From IMG/VR virus record IMGVR_UViG_3300006874_000013, positions 1 to 64,000 of that record: DNA of 64,000 bases, one strand, 5' to 3'. Origin of the DNA: a virus. Every line of letters begins with the position of its first letter. Position 1 is the first letter of the stretch. Below, piece by piece: positions 16,128-26,900 of this stretch. A program made the position numbers and the translations under genes. The notes under the pieces are model-generated. The model saw only the letters and a list, made by a program, of their open reading frames with translations, did not search any database and had not been told where the DNA came from.

Positions 16128-19100
16128 TTATCGATCAATCCCAAAACTTGGTGTGTCTGTATTAAAAGTATCATCAATTGGATCAGTATATCCACAGAAT
16201 TCACTGTTAAATTCTATTACTTGTTGATATGTACCACCTTGTCCATCATGGTAGTCTTGATATTGTATGTACCTTGCACTTCCAGTTCCACAATATGCCG
16301 TTCCGGCTGGTGTACCTGCCGCTGGATGCTGTGGGGGCTCTTCATAACCACATGCTTCTGAGTTTTCTTCTATTAATTCTCTGTATGTACCGCCTTGTCC
16401 ATCATGATAGTTTTGATAACGATTATATCTTGTAGTTCCTGTGCCACAGAACGGTTGACCTGCTGGTGTTCCTCTATCTGGATAATCTGGAGCAGGAACA
16501 TAACCACATTCTTCAGAATTTGCTTCTACAGTTTCAAAATAGTATCCACCTTGGCCATCGTTATATGTTTGTACTAATGCATACTCACCATATTCATTAT
16601 ATTCTCCTAGTAAATTAGCACAAAATGGTGCACCCAGTGGTGTGCCATTGTCTGGATGATTAGGCTCAGGCTCTGGTTCTACATAACCACATGTTGTAGA
16701 ATTTCTTTCTACAACCTGTGTTGTTGTGCCGCCGGCGCCATCATGATAATCTTGATACAAGGTATACTCATCACTGCCAATGCCGCAATACTGATTACCT
16801 GAAGGAGTTCCTGCATCTGGATAGGTAGGTGGTGCTTCGTATCCACACTGTGTGGAATTTTCTTCTAGTAATACAGTAATAATGTTGCCATTTCCATCGT
16901 GCTGTCTTTGATACAAGTTGTATTGTGCTCTTCTTTCTCCACAGAATGGATCTCCTGCTGGTGTACCTTCTGGTGGATGATCTGGGCCCGGGTCCGGTAC
17001 TACGTAACCACACTGTGTAGAATTTGTTTCAATAACTCTGATTTCTGGTATGTTTGTAGATGTTGCAAAAGTCTGTAATAGATCAAACTCACCGTATGTA
17101 TTGTAAACTCCTAATACACTAGCACAGAACGGTTCACCAATTGGGTCACCTGGATTTGGTGTATCTATAATGGGTTCTTCGTAGCCACATATTTTAGAGT
17201 TTGCTTCAATTAAACGTGTCTCTGTCCCACCTTGTCCATCATGATAATCTTGATAGCGATTGAATCGATTTGACCCAGTGCCACAGTATGCCGCTCCGGC
17301 TGGTGTACCTGCCGCTGGGTGTTCATCATCTACAGGTGCTGTGTATCCACATAATTCTGAATTTGGTGTTTCTCTGGTTTCACTTGCGCCACCTTGACCG
17401 TCTGCAAGTACTTCATATAATGTATATTGCACACCCGGCATTGTGACTGGGCTACCTAACACATCAATGGTTCCGCCACCACAGTAAGAAAATATCACTG
17501 TTCCTGCCGCAGGATTTTCTTCTGGTATAAAGCCACATTCTGTGCTATTCACTGTGTCTAAAGTTCTTATTTCGCCACCTGTGCCATTAGCAACCACTTT
17601 GTATCTATTATACTGTGTGTTCTCAGTATTACCACATTCATATCTCAGGAATGTACCATATATAGGATATTGTGTATAACCACATAATGGACTATTAAAT
17701 TGTGTTTCTGTATAGAAACCGCCCTGACCATTGTGATACGTTACATATCTTGTGTATTGATCTGTGCCTGTTCCGCATATTGCAGAATGGAAAGTTCCGT
17801 ATGGTTCAGGTGTTACATCACCAAACTCTTCTTCTAAGTATTTCAGTAAGTCTTCATCACTACACCCAAAATCTGTGTTTAATGGAGCCGGTGGAGCATT
17901 AGAATTAAGGTAACCATATGTTTCAAAGTACTCCATTAAAGCAGTCCAATATGCTTCACATGCTGTGAAATCTGTTTCTGGGTCGCCGCCCGGATCAGGA
18001 TCATATAAACATGTTTGTACATCATTAGAACGTATAAATGTTGCTATTTCGCCACCTGATCCATCTGCAGTGATTTTATACAATTCATATCCAAGTGTGT
18101 TAGGATTACCGGTAGTATCTCTACATTCCCAACGCAAGAAAGTTCCAGCAGTGGGATCATCAGTACCTGGATCATTTGGACAAGGCCTATTTATGAAATT
18201 ATCGGCACCAAGTGAAACACTTATAGTTCCAACAGCATTAAATGTTTCTCCTGTCTCATTGTCTAATACTGAATATGTTGAGTGTCCTGATATATGAAAG
18301 CCCATTTCTGGACCCACTTTGACACCTGGTGTATCTGTTGACAGGCTCAAAGAAAACATGCCGCTGTTTACACTTACTCGACCTTGTACCATAAAAAACA
18401 CATCCATGATTGGATCTATTTGAGCTTCGTCATTTACATAAGCATGTCCAATTAATGTTTGATTAAGAGCCAATGTTTCTTGAGGAGTAAGGAAGAACGT
18501 TAGTCTATCAGAAAACTCGTCAGGTACACCAGAGTGCCAATTTCTAGTATAAGTTACACCATCATTGAATGGACCAGCCCTAGCAGTAAAAGTCCCACCA
18601 CCGTCAAAGAAGGCTGTCATAAACAATTCATCAACTGGCATTGTTGCAGGAGTACAATATTGTTGATGAACGCCCACATCATTAAATGTAGGAGTTGTAT
18701 ATTGGCTGTCAGTGTTGAGAATTTCTAAAGGCACTGAACCAATTGGACTGAGATTCACGCCTAGGCCGGACGCATCAAATATTTTCAATCTTCCGCGTTT
18801 AGTTTCATAATGATCTGGGTCTTCTCTGGTAACAACACTAAAATTACCTACGTATCTGCCATCTTTTCCGTTTCTTGGATAATTGTTATCATAAGTTAGG
18901 CTGTAAGTACCGGTTCTGTTACCTGTTGCTAGGTCATCAGTGTCATTGAGATCAGAGATACTGTAACTCAAAAATGGGCTCGGTACTTGATTAAAACCTT
19001 CATACTCGCCAACGTCATAGCCTTTTACATTTCTGCCCCAAACTGTGTAGTTAACAGTTTCTCCTTCGTCAACCACAGAGTGGCCTTCGTATGGCGCAGG

Positions 19101-20861
19101 GCTTCCTGATTTTTGCTTGTCTGAATCTAAATAAAGTTGTTGTGGGCGATTTAATTCTCTTGCAAATGCAGTAGGGGATTCATCCCATGGTACTGCAACT
19201 GGTGGATAAGGCGCCGCACCAATTTTAGGTCCAGCCCACACTGTGGCCTTAACTGTTATTAGGTTTCTTATATCCCTATAGACGGTGCCATCTCCGGTGG
19301 CCCAAATTCCATATTCACCGTTGCATCGATTATCTTTTTCTGTGGTAAATGTTAATCTAGCATAACCTTGTTCATTTACTTCCGAACCCATATTATTGGA
19401 AACGCCAAAAAGGGTATCTAAGCCTGATCTATTTGGCGATGGTGCATCAAATACCACATAATATACATTACCAAAATCAAAACTGTCGTTAGGATCATCG
19501 TATAATTCTCGAGCGGTAAATTTTCCATCCTTCATGTAGTTTTCTAATTTGGCTTCTAATATGATTGTGTCACCCTCTGTGTGATGCATGATTTCTTGGC
19601 CTGAAACATTTAAGATTTTGATGTGGCTAATCCATGGTCCTGTGAGTTCACATGCTGGTATTTCTTGTGTGTAAATTGTCAATCCAACATTGCCGCCAAA
19701 ATATTTTACCTCAGAATCATTTATTACCTCACCAGTTATTTTATGCGTAAATTTGAGGTATGTCTCACATTTGATTCTCATGTATCCTGTGTTATCATTT
19801 ACATAAGTATTTGCCCATTCATACCAATGCTCTAGAGTACCAAAATAAACACCACTGCCAGTCCATGGTTCATGCCCACCTTCTGCAACACGAGTTTCAA
19901 GTTCTACGTATCCGTTTTGACCAACAGTTGGCTCCAGAATTGAAATACTTGCATCTACCGGATAGTCCAAGCCACCTGGATCACCTCTGAATCTTTGCCA
20001 TGTTCCATCTAGGTATTGAACTTCGATAGTCATCCCTAAATTTTCTGAATTCCATGCTGTGCTCGGCGATATAAATGTGCGTAAGTTTCTCAATGATGCC
20101 ATAAAGGTGCCGCCACCTTTGTATTCGCCCTCTGCTACACAATAGTTAATGTGCATGGGCTCCGACACAGCAAAGTCACCTATGATGCTGACATTAGGTG
20201 TTTCCGCTGTACTTTTATAATTTAGTGTAGAAACCCTAGATGGTTCGTTTGTTTGGGCTACAACAATATATTTGTCGGGCTGGTTCTCATGATCAAAATT
20301 GTAGGTTCCTTTAACCCTACCAATTGTCATCATTCTGAAACGATAATTGTGCAGACCACTCTGACCGTTATTAATTTCTAGTGTGACTTGTCCTTGGGCC
20401 GCGTTTGAAAAATCAATACTAAACTGACCACTGGCAGTACTAATTGGGGCAAAACCTCCTCCTGGTGGTGCCATCTCCCATATATAACCTGGTTCTTCGT
20501 TGAGATGTTGCGGACATGATCCTGGCTGAGACTTGAATGTGGTTCTGGCTTGTGCTGTGATTTTTTGTGTTGCAGTGCCACCCTCATAGGCATCAAACGT
20601 AGTTGGAGGTTGCTGAAGATATTCTATTTCTGGTGCATTGAATACACAAGTTGGCAAGCAAGAGTTTTTATCGAAATCACTGAAACAAATTTTACCTGTA
20701 GGTAAAACTACATCATCTGCTACTTCGGAATCAAAATATCTTAGGCCTCTGTAATCACCTATGCAGTTTGGATCATTTGATGTTGGAAAACAACTAGACA
20801 GTTTTGTTTTAATTTCTGAGATGCAAATGCCATTTAATTTATCAATTGCTCCACCACTCAT
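16128..20861 (-). CDS. Large virion protein with 11 Cys-containing C-terminal repeats
   Basis: This 1577-residue protein has Ig-like beta regions in the first 900 residues, including GGG-type motifs (YKGGGTF, FFDGGGTF), with Cys pairs near the N-terminus. From about residue 900 to 1560 it holds 11 tandem units of 45-65 residues that share GTPAG...YCG, a YHDGQGG turn and a NS..CGY end, each with two conserved Cys. This suggests a stiff rod with disulphides or metal sites, perhaps a fibre shaft or host-binding surface. Its ATG overlaps the stop of the S74 fibre gene (TAATG), so the two are probably made in fixed ratio. Confidence 0.8.
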   Translation of the reverse strand: MSGGAIDKLNGICISEIKTKLSSCFPTSNDPNCIGDYRGLRYFDSEVADDVVLPTGKICFSDFDKNSCLPTCVFNAPEIEYLQQPPTTFDAYEGGTATQKITAQARTTFKSQPGSCPQHLNEEPGYIWEMAPPGGGFAPISTASGQFSIDFSNAAQGQVTLEINNGQSGLHNYRFRMMTIGRVKGTYNFDHENQPDKYIVVAQTNEPSRVSTLNYKSTAETPNVSIIGDFAVSEPMHINYCVAEGEYKGGGTFMASLRNLRTFISPSTAWNSENLGMTIEVQYLDGTWQRFRGDPGGLDYPVDASISILEPTVGQNGYVELETRVAEGGHEPWTGSGVYFGTLEHWYEWANTYVNDNTGYMRIKCETYLKFTHKITGEVINDSEVKYFGGNVGLTIYTQEIPACELTGPWISHIKILNVSGQEIMHHTEGDTIILEAKLENYMKDGKFTARELYDDPNDSFDFGNVYYVVFDAPSPNRSGLDTLFGVSNNMGSEVNEQGYARLTFTTEKDNRCNGEYGIWATGDGTVYRDIRNLITVKATVWAGPKIGAAPYPPVAVPWDESPTAFARELNRPQQLYLDSDKQKSGSPAPYEGHSVVDEGETVNYTVWGRNVKGYDVGEYEGFNQVPSPFLSYSISDLNDTDDLATGNRTGTYSLTYDNNYPRNGKDGRYVGNFSVVTREDPDHYETKRGRLKIFDASGLGVNLSPIGSVPLEILNTDSQYTTPTFNDVGVHQQYCTPATMPVDELFMTAFFDGGGTFTARAGPFNDGVTYTRNWHSGVPDEFSDRLTFFLTPQETLALNQTLIGHAYVNDEAQIDPIMDVFFMVQGRVSVNSGMFSLSLSTDTPGVKVGPEMGFHISGHSTYSVLDNETGETFNAVGTISVSLGADNFINRPCPNDPGTDDPTAGTFLRWECRDTTGNPNTLGYELYKITADGSGGEIATFIRSNDVQTCLYDPDPGGDPETDFTACEAYWTALMEYFETYGYLNSNAPPAPLNTDFGCSDEDLLKYLEEEFGDVTPEPYGTFHSAICGTGTDQYTRYVTYHNGQGGFYTETQFNSPLCGYTQYPIYGTFLRYECGNTENTQYNRYKVVANGTGGEIRTLDTVNSTECGFIPEENPAAGTVIFSYCGGGTIDVLGSPVTMPGVQYTLYEVLADGQGGASETRETPNSELCGYTAPVDDEHPAAGTPAGAAYCGTGSNRFNRYQDYHDGQGGTETRLIEANSKICGYEEPIIDTPNPGDPIGEPFCASVLGVYNTYGEFDLLQTFATSTNIPEIRVIETNSTQCGYVVPDPGPDHPPEGTPAGDPFCGERRAQYNLYQRQHDGNGNIITVLLEENSTQCGYEAPPTYPDAGTPSGNQYCGIGSDEYTLYQDYHDGAGGTTTQVVERNSTTCGYVEPEPEPNHPDNGTPLGAPFCANLLGEYNEYGEYALVQTYNDGQGGYYFETVEANSEECGYVPAPDYPDRGTPAGQPFCGTGTTRYNRYQNYHDGQGGTYRELIEENSEACGYEEPPQHPAAGTPAGTAYCGTGSARYIQYQDYHDGQGGTYQQVIEFNSEFCGYTDPIDDTFNTDTPSFGIDR
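16172..18158 (-). repeat. 11-copy protein repeat (Cys-x-Gly type) within the 1577-residue protein
   Basis: Each copy has P.aGtp.g..yCG at its start, Y..Y..YhDGqGG in the middle and E.NS..CGY at the end. Copies differ enough in length (some carry an insertion such as the LLGEYN type) that they are not simple recent duplications, while the last two are closer to one another. Two copies (ASVLGVYN and ANLLGEYN) form a second subtype with an extra segment, and they alternate with the common type. Confidence 0.88.
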
Positions 20862-23230
20862 TACTTCCCTAGTTCCTTCTTAAGAACTTCAATCTCACTG
20901 CTAAGTGATTTAACGGCTTCTATGAGTAGGGGAACAAGTTTGTGATATGCTACAGATTTAACACCAGTATCTTCGTCTGTTTTAACTACTTCAGGTAAAA
21001 TCTCTTCAACTTCTTGTGCAATTACTCCTACGTCGTGCCCACTTTTGCCAGATTGTTCGTTCCAATCAAAGGTAACTCCCCTTAATGATTTTACTGTATC
21101 TACTGGATTTACAATTAATTCTATGTTGTCTTTGAATCGTCTATCACTGGTAACTGATGTATCAAATGCACATATATCACCAGACACATTTAAGTCACCA
21201 AGGACTTCGCCAGTAAAATTCAATTGCTGTGCTGAATATGAAAGACCTGTGCTGAATGTTATACTGCCAAATATCTCATCTGCTGTTGTGGCCGCTCCGG
21301 CTACATTAAATGATGGATATGTGCCTGTTACACTGCATTTTCCACTACCTGTGATTGCTACGATTTGATCAGGTGCACTGTTAGTAATTACACCACTGCC
21401 ATCTATGCTAATACCTGCGCCGGCGCTAAACAATCCTCTGATGTCAGCATTTGCAACTTCTATGTTATTTGCATTCACAGTTATACCATATCCGCCGCCA
21501 ACTTCAAGTTCAGTTGTTGTCAATGATAATCCGTCATTTATTGCAGGACTGTACACTGCTGAAGATGGTCTTAAACCTGCTCCCGGAAGAACTGAGTCTA
21601 GCCATACAGTTTTAGAAAACTCATATATGCCATTTGCTGAATTGTATGTAAGTCCAGCACCATCGCTAAAGTGTGCTCTTACTTCTGAAGCACTTGGTCC
21701 AGTATATGTAAATATACCTGTAGAATTATCATAACTCAACGAACCGTCACCACCATTATCATCCACACTTAATGCTAATCTAGAACGTGCATCTGTATAA
21801 TATAAATTTGTACTGCCTTCGTTTAAGTCGTCTGTGGTAAACTCATCTATGTCTACAATTATTTCATCTGGTGCTACTGTGATACCTGTGCCTGCACCAA
21901 TATCAAGTGTAACAGTGATTTCTTCGATGCCGTCTACAGTGGTTGTTGTTTCTGTTGACACAGTACCACCGCTGGCTACAAAATTTGTTAAACTACTTGC
22001 AGGTCTACGGAAAAACAATTGACCTGATCCGTTTGTGAATAACTGATGACCTGATGAACCATCTGATGTAGGAAATGCGTAACCGTCACCACCATGTGTG
22101 CCTACTGTTAGAACATTAGCAACATTTACATTACTAAAATATGCATTTCCGATTGGGTTTGCTTCACTGCCAAAGTCGCCACCATCTGTACTGATGTTGC
22201 CTTTAATAGTGATGTCGTCCACATATATAATGCTTATTGGATTTGCGTCTTCACCTATGTTAACATCATCGGCGCCGCCTGTGGTAATGCTATTACCTAC
22301 TATGAAATCTTGTGCAAAAACTTCATCAAATTGGCTTGCCGCATCACCTAAATCGTAAGTGGCGTTTGCACTTGGTAGGCTATGTTGTGAATTATAAAAT
22401 ACTTGACTTGCAGATATATTAGCACCGTCACTGCCATAACTTCCTAAGTTTAATGCATATGATGTATTTGCTCTATCTGCTACATTTGCTACTTCTACTC
22501 TAGTCTTGTTATCTGCTCTTAAGTTTAACCCTTTTCGAATAGTTGTACCAATACCACCAGTTTCGTTTAACTGATCGTACCAATTAATAGTTTCATCATT
22601 TGAAAAACTGTTTACATCGTCTGCTGTGAATTCTGCATGATCGTTAAACAGTGCAATAATTGTTTCACCACCAGGTTTTGTTGCTGAAGATGTACTGCTG
22701 TTTTCGTATATGACTGCCATTACTGCACGTTGCACACCTGCATCGTCAGTTAAAAATATTGTTCTTAATTTTGTACCATATTGTACAGGACTACCTAATG
22801 CGGCAATACCACTATATCCAGAATTGACTTCACCTGGTACTACTGCTAATTTATAAGAACCATTGTGAGCAATGTTTAATTGTTGTGTTGTGGTATCATA
22901 AAAAAATGTACCGTCACCATTTTGTCCTTGAAAACCCACAGGATTAGTTGCACTTACTATAGGTCTTGTTGGTAGCCATGCGCCACCTGCTGAATCAAAA
23001 ACTCTCAGTGTTTTGTATGTTTTATCATACCATAGTTGTCCGTCTACTGAATTAGCGGGTGGTGTTGCATCAGTTGCAAAATTATCAAGTAAGTCTACAA
23101 AAGTTTTTGCAAATATTTCACCGTAGTTTTCATAATTACGTCCAACTAAATCAATGGAAAAATCTTGATTCAGTTGATTGTCCGCTATTGTGATCGGATC
23201 GCCGGCTCTGTTGTCAAATACGTATGGCAT
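20861..23230 (-). CDS. Tail-fibre/adhesin-like virion protein B with S74 auto-processing domain
   Basis: This 789-residue protein shares its N-terminal module with fibre A (IDLVGRN, GQLWYDK, TKLRTIFL, TIIALFND, IRKGLNL). The middle is beta-rich and repetitive. The C-terminal 100 residues are an intramolecular chaperone domain (Peptidase S74). The TSDRRFKDNI segment carries the Ser for self-cleavage, followed by GVIAQEV.E.LPEVV and a coiled-coil end (SLSSEIEVLKKELGK). In known cases this domain trims itself off after trimer folding. An AGAGGAAAG site precedes the ATG. Confidence 0.88.
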   Translation of the reverse strand: MPYVFDNRAGDPITIADNQLNQDFSIDLVGRNYENYGEIFAKTFVDLLDNFATDATPPANSVDGQLWYDKTYKTLRVFDSAGGAWLPTRPIVSATNPVGFQGQNGDGTFFYDTTTQQLNIAHNGSYKLAVVPGEVNSGYSGIAALGSPVQYGTKLRTIFLTDDAGVQRAVMAVIYENSSTSSATKPGGETIIALFNDHAEFTADDVNSFSNDETINWYDQLNETGGIGTTIRKGLNLRADNKTRVEVANVADRANTSYALNLGSYGSDGANISASQVFYNSQHSLPSANATYDLGDAASQFDEVFAQDFIVGNSITTGGADDVNIGEDANPISIIYVDDITIKGNISTDGGDFGSEANPIGNAYFSNVNVANVLTVGTHGGDGYAFPTSDGSSGHQLFTNGSGQLFFRRPASSLTNFVASGGTVSTETTTTVDGIEEITVTLDIGAGTGITVAPDEIIVDIDEFTTDDLNEGSTNLYYTDARSRLALSVDDNGGDGSLSYDNSTGIFTYTGPSASEVRAHFSDGAGLTYNSANGIYEFSKTVWLDSVLPGAGLRPSSAVYSPAINDGLSLTTTELEVGGGYGITVNANNIEVANADIRGLFSAGAGISIDGSGVITNSAPDQIVAITGSGKCSVTGTYPSFNVAGAATTADEIFGSITFSTGLSYSAQQLNFTGEVLGDLNVSGDICAFDTSVTSDRRFKDNIELIVNPVDTVKSLRGVTFDWNEQSGKSGHDVGVIAQEVEEILPEVVKTDEDTGVKSVAYHKLVPLLIEAVKSLSSEIEVLKKELGK

Positions 23231-23241
23231 TCACTTTCCTC

Positions 23242-23931
23242 TTAACTTAATTGCACCCTTACTGTGTATATGATTTCTATAATTCTGTTTGAGCTTTTTT
23301 GCACTGGGTGAAAAATTACATGCGTAAGCATTGTGCTAGTGTCAATAGGATCTGAACCGTCTGTAGGTGTAGGATTTGTTGGGAACGTAAATAATGCTAG
23401 TTCATCAAATATATAATCACCTTCATTGGTAGTACTGCTATCGAATATATCTTGATCTGCTGGTTCGTTGTAACCTAGTGTACAGATAATTTTCAAATCA
23501 GTATAACTTGTGCCGTTAATAATTTCTATTCTGTTATTGTCAGCATCAGTATTAGAATTATGTTTACTAATTTCTTTCTTATAAGTTCTACTGTAAAGAT
23601 TAGCACCTGTTTCATATGAATCGTTTACTCTGGGGGTTTTATATTGTACTTTGCCCGAAGTATCTATGCTGGTTGCACCATTACCAAATGCCATATAGTG
23701 TATAAATGAATTATTACGATCATCGCTTGATTCTTTATATCCTTTTAGAGCCTGTGCAACAATGTATGCCATATTACCGTAGTGAATAGCATTTCTTTTA
23801 TTAACAATCTCTTCGCCAGTATCTTTGTCGCGAATCAAAATATGACCACTAACATTCAATCCCATATTTTCGTTAGGTTGCTCTGCATTGTTCATTTCTT
23901 TTTGATCCTCTGTATTCTTTTCTTCGCTCAT
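23242..23931 (-). CDS. Virion-associated protein, about 229 residues
   Basis: This protein starts with an acidic, Glu/Asn-rich stretch and then has an IRDKDTGEEIVNKRNAIHYGNMA segment and a YIFDELALF strand, typical of small virion proteins in marine T4-like phages whose function is not known. I chose the ATG at 23931; an upstream GTG at 23946 would put the late-promoter box inside the coding region. The late box (23937-23944) lies exactly 5 bases before this ATG, which predicts a leaderless transcript, and no ribosome site is visible. Confidence 0.75.
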   Translation of the reverse strand: MSEEKNTEDQKEMNNAEQPNENMGLNVSGHILIRDKDTGEEIVNKRNAIHYGNMAYIVAQALKGYKESSDDRNNSFIHYMAFGNGATSIDTSGKVQYKTPRVNDSYETGANLYSRTYKKEISKHNSNTDADNNRIEIINGTSYTDLKIICTLGYNEPADQDIFDSSTTNEGDYIFDELALFTFPTNPTPTDGSDPIDTSTMLTHVIFHPVQKSSNRIIEIIYTVRVQLS

Positions 23932-23936
23932 GCTGT

Positions 23937-23944
23937 TATTTATC
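23937..23944 (-). promoter_or_regulatory. T4-type late promoter (GATAAATA), 5 bases before ATG
   Basis: GATAAATA on the minus strand, followed by 5 bases and the ATG at 23931. With standard geometry the start of transcription falls on the A of the ATG. Confidence 0.75.
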
Positions 23945-23968
23945 ACTTTTATTAAGTACTGTTATAAA

Positions 23969-26900
23969 TTATAAGTTATGTAAAAACTTCATAATGCTGT
24001 ACTGGTTGTTAAAGTCTACATTTGCTCTATCTGCTAAACTTAATGAAATATTACTTAATACTTCTGCGGCATCCCATTTCTCATCTGCAGATTGATCACC
24101 ATAATCAAATGACTTAAAGTCTATTGTAGCATTTGCAACAAATAAATTAGTGTCCAGTGTATCAGTATAACTTGCTACTATTTCTATGTCGTTGCCATTT
24201 ATTGCTGTAATACTAACAACCTCATAAATGTTTGCATTGCTTTGATGTGTTAATCTCACTGCTTCACCTACAACTAAAGTCATGCTAGATTGTAGTGTAA
24301 CATTTGCAACTGTACTGTTAGCACTATTAACCACTGCATCTACTGTTGTTGTAGTAATATTACCAGATTCTATTGCGTCCCAAGCATCGTATATGTCATC
24401 GCCTGTGCCTAATTGTCCATCAAGCCCTGCTTCTATTTCGTCCCATTTTGCTCTAATATCGTCATATATAATTCCTAGATCAAGCCAAACGTTTGACTCA
24501 GGATTTAGATTATTGAAATGATCTAACACTTGAGCACTATATACTGGTGTATTAGTAACATGTTTTTCTATGCTGGTTCCAAACACACCGCGAGTTAACA
24601 TGCTTAATGTATTTCCAGACTTTCTACCATAGTGTATTCTTTCACTGCCTAACCAAATCATTCCAGGAGTAGTAGACGTTGGTTCTGGTAAAAATGAACC
24701 ATTATTTACTTTAATTTGTCTACTATTAATCTGAACATTTGCTGTTATATATGTTGTAGTCTTAGGCCTTATTCTCACATAGTCTGTGCCGCCAAACAAG
24801 TTGTTATGTACTCTATATGTAACTTCTTTGGCACTAGGTGTAACCTTTGCATGTTGTACATTACCGTTGGCATGGGCTGATGTTGTGACTGTTATGATTA
24901 AACTTTCTAAAGGATCAAGCAGTGCTAGTTCTTCTGGACGTTCTTCACCATATCCAACACGTTGGAATGTGATGCCGTCAAAGCCTTCTTTGATGTTACC
25001 GTCTCTTCTTATTGTAGCATTGCCACTGAATACGCCTTCATATTCTTTTAATTCTACTATTCTATCCCAAGTCAAATCACCTATTCCAACTGTTGTTGTA
25101 CCATAATCATTATCTACAATAACACTGGTATCCTTGTCAGTGTTATCATCGTATGGCAATGAGGAATAACCAAATTCCGTAATTTTTTCAGTGGTATAAT
25201 AAATGTCATCTGGTATAGTTGTAAAGTTATATCCGTCTAGTTCTTCACCTCTAAAGTTGCCGCCAACTTTTTCTTTGATCAATGCAAACGTGCCTTTAAG
25301 TCTATTGTCCTCAACCATATTTGTCATCAAAGTTGCATTACCAATTATGTTACTGTTAGAAGATGCATTTGATGTATTAAAGTATGCATTTACTTCAGAT
25401 GCAAACATGGATTTAACTTCTTGATCGTATTTGAATATTCTATCTGTTGCACGTATAGTAGCATTTGCAGAAACAAGTGTGCTTGTTCTATCACTGATAC
25501 TTGCGTTGCTTAACAAGTTTAGATTAGCAATATTTTCGCCGATACTTTGTGCTAGTGTAACATTTGATTTATCCCAATCTGCTGTTGTCAGTCTCCAGTT
25601 TGTTCTATCAAATACTAATGTAGATTTAACTTTTCTTATAGGATTGGTTGACATATCCTGTAGTCTTTGTTTATAATAGTCTACATATCGTTTGTGTTGT
25701 CTCATTATTTCAGAGTCATCTCTGGAGAAGTCATCTAGTATTCTCACAGAGTTTGTACTTGCATCGACATATGGAGGTTTGTCAAAATCTGTTAAAGCAT
25801 TTTGGCCTATGTAATCAATAGGAGTTTTCTTGCCGTCTTTGTATTCTCTGATTTTTGAGCTAAATGGTTTAACTTCATTCATGTAATCGAGAACTTTTTC
25901 AAAGTTATCAGGCTTGAATCCGCTAAATTTAATAAGGTCTGATTCTTCTTTTTCAATGTAGACATAACTGGTCTTAAATGCCCAACTAAGTTCGCCTTGC
26001 TCTAAGTATGCATACTTCATTAATTCAAAGAAGATCTCATTTATAGAACCATTTGTTTTGAATACATTATTAATCAAAGCAGTTAGTACTTCTCTTAACT
26101 CCAATGCCAAACCAGTGTTTGGTTCATCACTGAATACTCTATCACTAAATTCTATTGTTTCATCTTTAATAGACACTAAATCAAATTTTGACAATGGTGC
26201 ATTCCATAAAAACAATTTAGTTTCTTTATTGTTTTTATATTGAACTTGTATAACTGTAGCATCTGGTAAATCAGTTAAGCGATCCATTTCTTCTATGCTG
26301 GCAACTTTATAAGTAGGTTTGTATGAATCATCATACCTAATTTTTTTATTAGTTAGTTCATCTACTCTAATAGTTTCGTAATAGTTTACTGTGCTAACAT
26401 AATTGAGATTGGTACTCAATCCTATGTTCCAGTTCTTATATTCCGTATTAAGTTTTGTATCTGCTAAAATTTCATTCAGTTTAGATACCAACAACCTTCT
26501 TGCTTGTTTAATATCTGCAAACATTGTTTGTCTAGGTCTAACAGCAATACCATATTTTTCAATTTCACTGAGATTATCAGCAGGTACTTGATTTCCTAAA
26601 ATATCTTGACCGCATATACTGTCAATTAATTTTTCAATCAAAAAGTCAGGTATTTTGTTATCTGAATCATTTTCTCTCAGTAACTTCCAAGCAGTGTGGT
26701 TAATGCCTTCATTGTTTTTAGAATTGTTGATGTTTACTTGTAAATTTACTTCTTGATCTATATTGTTATCTACATTAGATAATACTAATGTGTCATTGGA
26801 AATGGCTGTTAATAATTTTATTCCGTAGCCAATTGGATTTGCAATATATCTTGCAAGTGTACGTGTATCAATTTTTCTGCCAAGATCTCTTTTTGTACGA

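Noticed and set aside
16172-18158. CRISPR array or DNA-level tandem repeat
   Set aside because: Repeat units are conserved at the protein level but diverged at DNA level, with no constant repeat and unique spacer pattern.
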